The notes under the pieces were generated by a model. That model was not told the origin of the DNA. It saw only the letters and a list, made by a program, of their open reading frames with translations, and did no database searches. The translations under genes and the position numbers were made by a program. This document shows, one piece after another, positions 13,689 through 20,546 of a stretch of DNA of 23,857 nucleotides; the first letter of the stretch is position 1, and each line of letters starts with the position of its first letter. Source of the DNA: an uncultured bacterium (GTDB lineage Bacteria; Bacillota; Clostridia; Lachnospirales; Lachnospiraceae); assembly GCA_905215775.1 (NCBI GenBank), contig CAJMRM010000051.1, forward strand, positions 1 to 23,857, in the 5' to 3' direction.

Positions 13689-15289
13689 CAGTGGTGTTCC
13701 TTTCTTGTAAATGTGAGTGTAAAACAGGTTCCTTCGCCTTCCTCCGTATCAATGGAGATCTCCCCGCCGCAGCGGTCTGTGATCTGCCGGACCAGATGGA
13801 GGCCTGTGCCGCGGCCGCTCCCCTTGGTGGAAAAGCCGTTGTCAAAGATCCTTTCCAGGACCGGATCCGGGATCCCGCGCCCGGTGTCTCCGCAGGTGAT
13901 GACGGTCCCGTCGGGGCTGGCGTAGATCCCCAGGGTGATCTCGCGGATCTCCTTTTCGGAGGCCTGGAGCTCCTCGATGGCATTTTCCAGAAGGTTTCCG
14001 ACGATGGTTACGCAGTCGCCCACGTCCATATACAGGTCCTTTGCCATACAGCGGCTGTCGGGAGCTACGGTGAGCAGAATGCCCAGCTCCGCGGCATGCA
14101 TCATTTTACCCACGGTCAGGGCGCAGATCTGGTGGACACGGAGGCAGTCGGCGGTCTGGCGGATGGCCTGGCTGGATACCAGGCTGCTGTTGACAATGAA
14201 GGTGATGGCCTGCTGGGTCTGGCCGGTCTGGAGATAGCCCAGGATCACGTGGAGCTTGTTTAAAAACTCATGGTTAAAGGCCCGCAGGGTGTCCAGCATG
14301 GACCGAACGCCGGAGAGCTCGTCGGACAGGGTCTCCACCTCATAGCGGTCGTTGAGGATCGTGAGGACGCCCTGGATCCCGGGGAAGCTTCCGATGGGGA
14401 TCTCATTGCAGATCAGAGGGTGGCCGGAAAGGGAGCAGCTTTTTCCGGTGACCGGGATCCCGGTCTTAAGGATCTCAGACGCCCCGGTCGCCGGGAACAG
14501 GCTGCGTATGGGCCGGCCGGCCACAGTCTCCTCCGGCGGGAACAGGGCTCTTGCGGCCTGGTTGGCAAAAATGACCGTCCCGGACAGATCCGAGGCGATG
14601 ATGCCCTCCTCCATGGCGTTTAAAACCGTATCCTGGCGCATGTAGAGCTCCAGCAGCTCCTGGGGATGGTGGCCCATGAGGGTGGAGCGGAGAAGGCGCA
14701 CAAGCCCGTGGGAGAGAAGGAAGCTGACGACCAGCATGAGGGCCAGTACCGCCGCATAAACGGAAAGGATCTCTCTGGACTGCTCTGCGATGTAGGTGGA
14801 AAACGCCGAAGCCATGACGAAGCCGGATATGGTGCCGTCCCTTCCGGTGACTGCGTGGAAGGCCCGGCGCTGGGTGCCATGGGTCCCGAGTCCTGTGGTG
14901 ATATAGGGACCGCTTCCGGAAAGGACTGCCTGCTCCTCGCCGTTTACCAGGCTTTCCCCGGACTCCTGCCGGTTGGTGTGGTAAAAGCGGAGGAGATCCT
15001 TATCGTAAATGGCGATCACGTTCAGATCCGGGAAATTTTCATGGAGCCCGTCCAGGGCCCGGGCGGTTTCCCGGTCCGGATAGCCGGAATCCAGCATGTC
15101 GATCACCTGGTCCATGGAGGCGGCATAGGCGGCCACGCCGCTGATCAGGGAATCGATCTCCGATTTCCGTTTGCTGACATTATAGGACAGGCTGATGCCC
15201 AGGGAGAGCACCAGGAGACAGGCGGAAACGGAGAAAAAGCTGAGAAATAATTGTTTTTCTAAAGACAATTTTTTGAATTTGGGAAGCAT
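13688..15289 (-). CDS. CitA/DcuS-type sensor histidine kinase
   Basis: A 533-residue membrane sensor. Helix one is at about 14-36 and helix two at about 176-194; between them is an extracellular sensor domain of the single-Cache/PDC kind (motif YDKDLLRFYHTN, then GSGPYITTGLGTHGTQRRAFHAV). A cytoplasmic PAS domain follows (about 215-315: VLNAMEEGIIASDLSGTVIFANQAA). The dimerisation box is RAFNHEFLNKLHVILGYLQ with H340 as phospho-acceptor, and the ATPase domain has N-box GNLLENAIEE (431-440), G1 DTGRGIP (468-474) and G2 GRGTGLHLV (492-500). All catalytic boxes are present. It should sense an external carboxylate or amino acid and phosphorylate the regulator encoded next. Start ATG 15289; its promoter is shared in one intergenic space with gap. 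Confidence 0.92.
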   Translation of the reverse strand: MLPKFKKLSLEKQLFLSFFSVSACLLVLSLGISLSYNVSKRKSEIDSLISGVAAYAASMDQVIDMLDSGYPDRETARALDGLHENFPDLNVIAIYDKDLLRFYHTNRQESGESLVNGEEQAVLSGSGPYITTGLGTHGTQRRAFHAVTGRDGTISGFVMASAFSTYIAEQSREILSVYAAVLALMLVVSFLLSHGLVRLLRSTLMGHHPQELLELYMRQDTVLNAMEEGIIASDLSGTVIFANQAARALFPPEETVAGRPIRSLFPATGASEILKTGIPVTGKSCSLSGHPLICNEIPIGSFPGIQGVLTILNDRYEVETLSDELSGVRSMLDTLRAFNHEFLNKLHVILGYLQTGQTQQAITFIVNSSLVSSQAIRQTADCLRVHQICALTVGKMMHAAELGILLTVAPDSRCMAKDLYMDVGDCVTIVGNLLENAIEELQASEKEIREITLGIYASPDGTVITCGDTGRGIPDPVLERIFDNGFSTKGSGRGTGLHLVRQITDRCGGEISIDTEEGEGTCFTLTFTRKEHH

Positions 15290-15340
15290 GGATCATGCCT
15301 TTCTTATTTGAAAAAAGAGACAATTTTTTTATGTATCCCC

Positions 15341-15369
15341 AGTATAAGGAAAAAACCGGGAAGTTGCAA
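15341..15369 (-). promoter_or_regulatory. Promoter of the sensor-kinase operon
   Basis: On the minus strand TTGCAA (15369-15364), 17 bases, TATACT (15346-15341). Transcription from about 15334 gives a 45-base leader. Confidence 0.7.
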
Positions 15370-15402
15370 GAAAAAATAAGAAGTTATTTCGAAAAAAAAG
15401 TC

Positions 15403-15431
15403 TTGCAATTTCCGGAAGAGTCATATATAAT
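15403..15431 (+). promoter_or_regulatory. Promoter of gap
   Basis: TTGCAA (15403-15408), 17 bases, consensus TATAAT (15426-15431). Transcription from about 15438 gives a 65-base AT-rich leader ending in AGGAGG. It faces away from the kinase promoter 33 bases to the left. Confidence 0.85.
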
Positions 15432-15502
15432 ACATGCTAAATTGATTAATATTTAACAATCGAGGCTGAAATAACAGCGATCATTTTAGGAGGAATGAAA
15501 AT

Positions 15503-16522
15503 ATGGCAGTTAAAGTAGCAATTAATGGCTTTGGCCGTATCGGCCGTCTTGCTTTCAGACAGATGTTCGGCGCAGAGGGATTTGAGATCGTTGCCATCAA
15601 CGACCTGACTTCTCCGGAAATGCTGGCACACTTATTAAAATACGACTCCACCCAGGGCAGATACGCGCTGGCAGATACCGTTTCCTTCAGCGAGGATTCC
15701 ATCACCGTTGACGGAAAGGAGATCAAGATCTATGCAAAGGCCAACGCAGCAGAGCTTCCGTGGGGCGAGCTGGGCGTAGACGTTGTATTAGAGTGCACAG
15801 GCTTCTACACCTCCAAGGCAAAAGCCCAGGCTCATATCGACGCAGGCGCAAAGCATGTAATCATCTCCGCTCCGGCAGGAAACGATCTTCCGACCATCGT
15901 TTACAATGTAAACCATGACCAGTTAAGCAAGGATGACCATATCATTTCCGCTGCTTCCTGTACGACAAACTGCCTGGCTCCCATGGCAAAGGCATTAAAC
16001 GACGCGTATCCGATCCAGTCCGGTATCATGTGCACCATCCATGCCTACACCGGCGATCAGATGACTCTGGACGGACCCCAGAGAAAGGGCGACAAGAGAA
16101 GAAGCCGTGCGGCAGCCATCAATATCGTTCCCAACAGCACCGGCGCTGCAAAGGCCATCGGTCTTGTTATTCCGGAGTTAAACGGCAAGCTCATCGGTTC
16201 CGCACAGCGTGTTCCGACCCCCACCGGCTCCACAACGATCTTAACAGCCGTTGTAAAGGGACAGCCCACAAAGGAATCCATCAACGAGGCTATGAAGGCT
16301 GCTGCCAACGAGTCCTTCGGCTACAATACAGACGAGATCGTTTCCAGCGATATCATCGGCATGAAGTACGGCTCCCTGTTCGATGCGACCCAGACAATGG
16401 TTCTGCCCATCGACGAGAACACTTCCGAGGTTCAGGTGGTTTCCTGGTACGACAACGAAAATTCCTATACAAGCCAGATGGTACGCACCATCAAGCACTT
16501 CGGTAAATTACTGAACGCTTAA
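15503..16522 (+). CDS. gap: Glyceraldehyde-3-phosphate dehydrogenase
   Basis: A 339-residue cytoplasmic enzyme that oxidises and phosphorylates glyceraldehyde 3-phosphate to 1,3-bisphosphoglycerate with NAD. NAD fold: AINGFGRIGRLAFRQ (6-20) and AINDL with N33-D34, the acid typical of NAD preference. Catalytic site: SAASCTTNCL with C153, and H180 in CTIHAYTGDQ. Phosphate-binding RAAAINIVPNSTGAAKAIG and the closing WYDNENSYTSQMVRTIKHF are normal. Length is usual for the type I family. A strong AGGAGG site precedes ATG 15503. It heads a gap-pgk-tpiA run, each gene separated by its own spacer; a terminator follows, so pgk may be transcribed mostly from its own promoter. Confidence 0.98.
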   Translation: MAVKVAINGFGRIGRLAFRQMFGAEGFEIVAINDLTSPEMLAHLLKYDSTQGRYALADTVSFSEDSITVDGKEIKIYAKANAAELPWGELGVDVVLECTGFYTSKAKAQAHIDAGAKHVIISAPAGNDLPTIVYNVNHDQLSKDDHIISAASCTTNCLAPMAKALNDAYPIQSGIMCTIHAYTGDQMTLDGPQRKGDKRRSRAAAINIVPNSTGAAKAIGLVIPELNGKLIGSAQRVPTPTGSTTILTAVVKGQPTKESINEAMKAAANESFGYNTDEIVSSDIIGMKYGSLFDATQTMVLPIDENTSEVQVVSWYDNENSYTSQMVRTIKHFGKLLNA

Positions 16523-16546
16523 TTTTGGCTGGTTTTGACTCATTCA

Positions 16547-16580
16547 GGGTCCGGTCTGGAATGGACTGGACCCGTTTTTT
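16547..16580 (+). terminator. Terminator of gap
   Basis: GGGTCCGGTC (16547-16556) pairs with the GACTGGACCC that ends at 16573 (one G-T wobble), followed by G and six T. A classical rho-independent terminator. Confidence 0.85.
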
Positions 16581-16590
16581 ATGATATAAT
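16562..16590 (+). promoter_or_regulatory. Candidate pgk promoter overlapping the gap terminator
   Basis: TGGACT (16562-16567) as a 4/6 -35 box, 17 bases, then consensus TATAAT (16585-16590). The -35 box lies in the right arm of the terminator stem. Transcription from about 16597 would give a structured leader of about 250 bases to pgk. Confidence 0.55.
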
Positions 16591-16599
16591 GAGCGCAAG

Positions 16600-16735
16600 A
16601 GAGCCAGAGGGAGCTTGCTCACTCATGGCGAACGGCGAATGCCGATCACGATTCGCTGCATGGCAGCGGTAAGCGCCGGAGGCGCGTATCGTGATAGAAT
16701 GGCCTCACATCGGCTATTGCATCATGGCGCATACC
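16600..16735 (+). other. Structured element between gap and pgk (leader RNA or dispersed repeat)
   Basis: This part of the 323-base gap-pgk spacer folds well. Seen pairings: GAGGGAGC/GCTCACTC (16607-16624, one mismatch); a closing stem ATCACGAT (16645-16652) with ATCGTGAT (16688-16695); inside it two hairpins, CGCTGC/GCAGCG (16654-16659 with 16663-16668) and GCGCC/GGCGC (16673-16677 with 16681-16685). GCCGAT (16641-16646) can instead pair with ATCGGC (16709-16714), partly excluding the closing stem. TCATGGCG occurs at both ends (16623 and 16722). An open frame crosses it into pgk but matches nothing. The remaining part, 16736-16830, is GC-rich with nothing else I can name. It could be a regulatory leader or a copy of a dispersed palindromic repeat. 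Confidence 0.6.
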
Positions 16736-16845
16736 AGATTCTGCGCAGGCCGCTGAAATCCGCGCCGGGCCCTTCCGGAAGGCGGGATCCGTCCGGGGAA
16801 GGCGGCAGAATCAGAAATACTGGAAAAAATAAGGAGGAATGGAAC

Positions 16846-18069
16846 ATGGCTTTAAATAAGAAGACCATCGACGACATCAATGTAAAGGGCAGAAGAGTCC
16901 TGGTCCGCTGCGACTTCAACGTACCGTTAAAAAACGGCGCGATCACCGATGAGACGAGGATCGTGGCAGCGCTTCCCACCATTAAGAAATTAATGAACGA
17001 CGGCGGAAGGGTGATCCTCTGCTCCCATCTGGGCAAGGTAAAGAACGGCCCCAACGAGGGCGAGTCCCTGGCCCCCGTGGCAAAGAGTCTTTCTGAAAAG
17101 CTGGGAAAAGAGGTCGTATTCGTAAGTGATTACCATGTGACCGGAGAGGCGGCCTCAAAGGCAGTGGAGGCCATGAAGGATGGCGATGTGATCTTACTTC
17201 AGAACACCCGCTTCCGCGGCGCAGAGGAAACAAAAAACGGCGAGGAATTCAGCCGTGAGCTGGCGGACCTGGCAGACGATTACGTATGCGATGCCTTCGG
17301 CTCCTCCCACCGCGCCCATGCGTCTGTGGCCGGCGTCACAAGATTCATCACAGAAAAGGGCGGCTCCAACGCAGTGGGCTACCTGATGCAGAAGGAGATC
17401 GAATTCCTTGGAAACGCGGTTGAGAATCCGGTGCGTCCGTTTGTTGCCATCTTAGGCGGCGCAAAGGTTGCCGATAAGTTAAATGTGATCTCCAACTTAC
17501 TGGAAAAGTGCGATACACTGATCATCGGCGGCGGCATGGCTTACACCTTCTTAAAGGCCCAGGGGAAGGAGATCGGAAATTCCCTGGTGGACGATTCCAA
17601 GCTGGATTACTGTAAGGAAATGATGGAAAAGGCAGAGAAGCTGGGCAGGAAGCTGCTCCTTCCGGTGGATACCACGGTGGTTTCCGCATTCCCCAGCCCC
17701 ATCGACGCACCGGTGGAGGTGGAGTACGTTTCCACCGATGCCATTCCGGCAGACAAAGAGGGCGTGGATATCGGACCGGAGACATGCAGGCTTTACAGCG
17801 ATGCCGTAAAGAATGCGAAGACCGTCGTATGGAACGGCCCCATGGGCGTATTTGAGAATCCGACCCTGGCAGCCGGGACCATTGCTGTGGCAAAAGCCCT
17901 GGCGGAGACCGACGCCACCACCATCATCGGAGGCGGAGATTCCGCAGCGGCTGTGAACCAGCTGGGCTTTGGAGACAAGATGACCCATATCTCCACCGGC
18001 GGCGGCGCATCCTTAGAGTTCCTGGAGGGCAAGGCACTCCCCGGCGTTGTGGCAGCCGACGATAAATAG
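16846..18069 (+). CDS. pgk: Phosphoglycerate kinase
   Basis: A 407-residue cytoplasmic enzyme that moves phosphate from 1,3-bisphosphoglycerate to ADP, making ATP and 3-phosphoglycerate. Front: DINVKGRRVLVRCDFNVPLKN with the substrate arginine and the DFNVP signature; then VILCSHLGKVKNG, LLQNTRFRGAEETKN, DAFGSSHRAHASVAG, and the nucleotide site with ILGGAKVADKL, WNGPMGVFE and the closing GGGDSAAAVNQLG and STGGGASLEFLEGK. All main motifs are intact; LGKVKN replaces the more common LGRPKG. The start is ATG 16846 after AAGGAGG; an open frame extends further upstream but has no family match. It lies downstream of gap and 118 bases before tpiA. Confidence 0.98.
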   Translation: MALNKKTIDDINVKGRRVLVRCDFNVPLKNGAITDETRIVAALPTIKKLMNDGGRVILCSHLGKVKNGPNEGESLAPVAKSLSEKLGKEVVFVSDYHVTGEAASKAVEAMKDGDVILLQNTRFRGAEETKNGEEFSRELADLADDYVCDAFGSSHRAHASVAGVTRFITEKGGSNAVGYLMQKEIEFLGNAVENPVRPFVAILGGAKVADKLNVISNLLEKCDTLIIGGGMAYTFLKAQGKEIGNSLVDDSKLDYCKEMMEKAEKLGRKLLLPVDTTVVSAFPSPIDAPVEVEYVSTDAIPADKEGVDIGPETCRLYSDAVKNAKTVVWNGPMGVFENPTLAAGTIAVAKALAETDATTIIGGGDSAAAVNQLGFGDKMTHISTGGGASLEFLEGKALPGVVAADDK

Positions 18070-18087
18070 GCCGGAGAAAACGTACGG

Positions 18088-18116
18088 ATCCTGCGCAGGA
18101 ACCATCTGCGCAGGAT
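18088..18116 (+). other. Hairpin between pgk and tpiA
   Basis: ATCCTGCGCAG (18088-18098) and CTGCGCAGGAT (18106-18116) form a perfect 11-bp stem with a seven-base loop. Only ATTT follows, so it is at most a leaky terminator; a stabilising 3' end for pgk mRNA is as likely. Confidence 0.55.
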
Positions 18117-18187
18117 ATTTGGCGGATCGGAGCCGGAAACGGCAGACGCGCATATAGGAAGGGTATTGATCAAGGAGGATAAAGAAA

Positions 18188-18937
18188 ATGGCAAGAAGAA
18201 AAATCATCGCCGGAAACTGGAAAATGAACATGACTCCCACCGAGGCGGCAGCTCTGGTGGAGACCTTAAAGCCCCTGGTAAAGACCGAGGAGGCCGACGT
18301 GGTGTTCTGCGTTCCGGCCATTGATATCATTCCGGTGGTAAAGGCCTGCGAGGGCACCAATATCGCCGTTGGAGCAGAAAATATGTACTTTGAGGAAAAG
18401 GGCGCATTCACTGGAGAGATCTCTCCCAATATGCTCACAGATGCCGGCGTGAAGTATGTGATCATCGGCCATTCTGAGAGAAGAGAATATTTTGCTGAGA
18501 CGGATGAGACGGTTAATAAGAAGGTATTAAAGGCCTTCGAGCACGGCCTGACCCCCATTATCTGCTGCGGTGAGACTCTGACCCAGAGAGAGCAGGGCAT
18601 CACCCTGGACTGGATCCGCAAGCAGGTGAAGATCGCGCTCCAGAATGTGACTGCGGACCAGGCAAAGACGGCTGTGATCGCCTATGAGCCCATCTGGGCC
18701 ATCGGAACCGGAAAGACTGCCACCACCGAGCAGGCTGAAGAGGTCTGCGCAGCGATCCGCGCCTGCATCGGCGAGGTTTACGATGCTGCTACGGCAGAGG
18801 CGGTCCGCATCCAGTACGGCGGCTCTGTAAATGCGGGAAATGCAGCCGAGCTGTTTGCTCAGAAGGACATCGATGGAGGCCTCGTGGGCGGCGCTTCCTT
18901 AAAGGCAGACTTTGGAAAGATCGTAAATTATAAATAA
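18188..18937 (+). CDS. tpiA: Triose-phosphate isomerase
   Basis: A 249-residue cytoplasmic enzyme that interconverts dihydroxyacetone phosphate and glyceraldehyde 3-phosphate. Catalytic residues are all present: K12 in AGNWKMN, H95 in IIGHSERR and E167 in AYEPIWAIGTG, followed by the closing loop and the phosphate-binding GGSVNAGNAAELF and DGGLVGGASL. Length is usual. The start ATG 18188 has AAGGAGG eight bases upstream. It ends the gap-pgk-tpiA cluster; the usual gpmI and eno genes do not follow. Its stop is only six bases from the stop of the convergent TetR gene, with no terminator between. Confidence 0.98.
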   Translation: MARRKIIAGNWKMNMTPTEAAALVETLKPLVKTEEADVVFCVPAIDIIPVVKACEGTNIAVGAENMYFEEKGAFTGEISPNMLTDAGVKYVIIGHSERREYFAETDETVNKKVLKAFEHGLTPIICCGETLTQREQGITLDWIRKQVKIALQNVTADQAKTAVIAYEPIWAIGTGKTATTEQAEEVCAAIRACIGEVYDAATAEAVRIQYGGSVNAGNAAELFAQKDIDGGLVGGASLKADFGKIVNYK

Positions 18938-18943
18938 TGGATT

Positions 18944-19465
18944 CTAAAACACCAGCACACGGGCGCAGAAGTCGGCCATGAAATCAATGGACTCCTTCCG
19001 CCCGTCCTGGAACCAGCGGACTACGATGGTGGAGAATGCGCCCTCCCAGGCCAGATAACGGTACAGGGCGGACGGCTCCCCATTGTGGTCTTTTTTTATG
19101 AGAGAATAGGAGGAGGAGAAGGCGGACGTATTGAGCATGTGGGCCTCCAGAAGGAGTCCGAACAGCATGGAATGCTCCGCCACATCCTGGAAAAAGCAGC
19201 GATACCAGAGGACCGGATCCTGCTGGAAGGCGGGATTAGAGAAGGAGGCAGACAGACTGTCTATGAAGGAGCTGCAGACCTCGTTTAAGATCTCCTCCTT
19301 GGATTCATAGTTGCGGTAAAAGGCCGTCCGGGAAACGCCGGACCGGCGGACCAGCTCGGTAATGGTGATCTTCTCAAAGGGCTTCTGGCTCATAAGCTGG
19401 ATCAGAGCGGTCTGGAGGCACTCCCTGGTGACTTTATTGGCTTCTTTATTAGATAGGTTTTTCAT
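18944..19465 (-). CDS. TetR/AcrR-family transcriptional regulator
   Basis: A 173-residue DNA-binding protein. Residues about 10-58 are the TetR helix-turn-helix (ALIQLMSQKPFEKITITELVRRSGVSRTAFYRNYESKEEIL). The C-terminal part, with FSNPAFQQDPVLWYRCFFQDV and a final SIDFMADFCARVLVF, is a ligand-binding and dimer domain of the TetR_C kind, ligand unknown. Start ATG 19465 follows AGGAAGGAG. It is divergent from the DegV gene and a 22-bp palindrome (19497-19518) in between is a good self-operator. It may also control the DegV-Cls unit, since the palindrome lies in their shared space. Confidence 0.88.
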   Translation of the reverse strand: MKNLSNKEANKVTRECLQTALIQLMSQKPFEKITITELVRRSGVSRTAFYRNYESKEEILNEVCSSFIDSLSASFSNPAFQQDPVLWYRCFFQDVAEHSMLFGLLLEAHMLNTSAFSSSYSLIKKDHNGEPSALYRYLAWEGAFSTIVVRWFQDGRKESIDFMADFCARVLVF

Positions 19466-19496
19466 GGCGGCTCCTTCCTGTCTCCGGGGACGGGAT

Positions 19497-19518
19497 TACA
19501 AAAAACGCGCTTTTTGTA
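19497..19518. promoter_or_regulatory. Probable TetR operator
   Basis: A 22-bp palindrome: TACAAAAAA (19497-19505), CGCG core, CTTTTTGTA (19510-19518); 8 of 9 arm positions match. It lies 32 bases before the TetR start, where bound protein would block transcription. Confidence 0.55.
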
Positions 19519-19558
19519 CAGGCATATCAAAGAATGATTGACGGCCCCAGACTATGAT

Positions 19559-19574
19559 GTTACAGTTGTTACAG
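19559..19574 (+). repeat. Short direct repeat upstream of the DegV gene
   Basis: GTTACAG occurs twice (19559-19565 and 19568-19574), nine bases apart, about 34 bases before the candidate -10 box TATAAT at 19608-19613. A possible regulator site. Confidence 0.35.
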
Positions 19575-19607
19575 TAAATTAGACGACACAAATGTATCAT
19601 ATTGTAT

Positions 19608-19613
19608 TATAAT
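19608..19613 (+). promoter_or_regulatory. Candidate -10 box of the DegV-Cls operon
   Basis: Consensus TATAAT 31 bases before the DegV ATG. The sequence 17 bases upstream (GACACA) is a poor -35 box, so an activator may be needed. Confidence 0.45.
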
Positions 19614-19644
19614 TGTCAATGAAAGGGAAGGAAAACGGATATTT

Positions 19645-20544
19645 ATGAAACCAGTGGGGATTATTACAGACAGCTGCAGCGGGATCAGTCAGAAGGAAGC
19701 GTCAGAGAGAGGGATCTTCGTTCTGCCCATGCCGTTTTATGTTGAGGGCCATTGCCTGTATGAGGGGGTGGACCTGGACCGGGATGAGTTTTTGGAAAAA
19801 TTAAAGGCGGGGGCGGACGTTTCCACCTCCCAGCCGTCTCCAGCCGAGGTGACGGCCCTGTGGGACCAGGCGCTGTCCCAGTATGAGAAGGTATTGTATA
19901 TGCCCATCAGCAGCGGCCTCAGCGGCTCCTGCGAGACGGCGTTTGCCCTGGCCAGGGATGAAAAGTATGAGGGGCGGATCCTGGTGGTGGATCACGGCCA
20001 GGTGGCGACTCCTCTGCACCGTATGGTGCTGGATGCTCTGGAGCTGGCGGAGCAGGGATATACGGCGGAGGAGATCCGGGACCTTCTGGAGCAGGCGTCG
20101 GACCAGATGATGATCTATATCGGCGTCCAGACGCTGGAATATTTAAAAAAGGGCGGACGGATCACACTGGCGGCGGCAGCCCTGGGCTCTGTGTTCAATA
20201 TCAAGCCGGTTCTTAAACTCTCAACAGGAAAGCTGGACTCCTATAAGAAATGCCACGGCTTTTTAAAGGCCAGAAAGACCATGATCGATGCTATGAAGCA
20301 TGAGATCGAAACCAGATTCCAGGAGGCCTATGAGGCAGGAGCCGTCCATATCCTGGCGGCCTCCAGCGCATCCCAGGAGGAAACGGAAAGTTGGATCAAG
20401 GAGATCGAGGCTGCATTTCCGGGAAAACAGGTGATGTGCGATCCCCTGTCCCTGGGAGTCAGCTGCCACATCGGACCGGGCGGTCTGGGGATCGGCTGCG
20501 CCGTGAGGCCGGACTACGGGACGGTCCGCAGGAAAGAGGGATAA
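19645..20544 (+). CDS. DegV-family fatty-acid-binding protein
   Basis: A 299-residue cytoplasmic protein of the DegV family. Front: VGIITDSCSGISQ, then LPMPFYVEGHCLYEGVDLD, the conserved VSTSQPSPAEV at about 59-69 and YMPISSGLSGSCETAF with the TSQPS and SSGLSG loops that hold a fatty-acid carboxylate. In the middle lies LEYLKKGGRITLAAAALGS, and near the end GPGGLGIGC. Family members (FakB) present bound fatty acids to the kinase FakA for entry into phospholipids. No fakA gene is in view. The next gene, two bases on, is cardiolipin synthase, so a lipid role fits. The ATG is preceded by GGGAAGG about 13 bases away, a slightly long gap. Confidence 0.92.
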   Translation: MKPVGIITDSCSGISQKEASERGIFVLPMPFYVEGHCLYEGVDLDRDEFLEKLKAGADVSTSQPSPAEVTALWDQALSQYEKVLYMPISSGLSGSCETAFALARDEKYEGRILVVDHGQVATPLHRMVLDALELAEQGYTAEEIRDLLEQASDQMMIYIGVQTLEYLKKGGRITLAAAALGSVFNIKPVLKLSTGKLDSYKKCHGFLKARKTMIDAMKHEIETRFQEAYEAGAVHILAASSASQEETESWIKEIEAAFPGKQVMCDPLSLGVSCHIGPGGLGIGCAVRPDYGTVRRKEG

Positions 20545-20546
20545 AT

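Noticed and set aside
16615..16845. Longer phosphoglycerate kinase with a 77-residue front extension
   Set aside because: The extension runs through the folded intergenic element, matches no family, and the true ATG 16846 has an excellent ribosome site.
20391..20546. Longer cardiolipin synthase starting inside the DegV gene
   Set aside because: No ribosome site; the start at 20547 gives the normal family length and follows the DegV stop by two bases.
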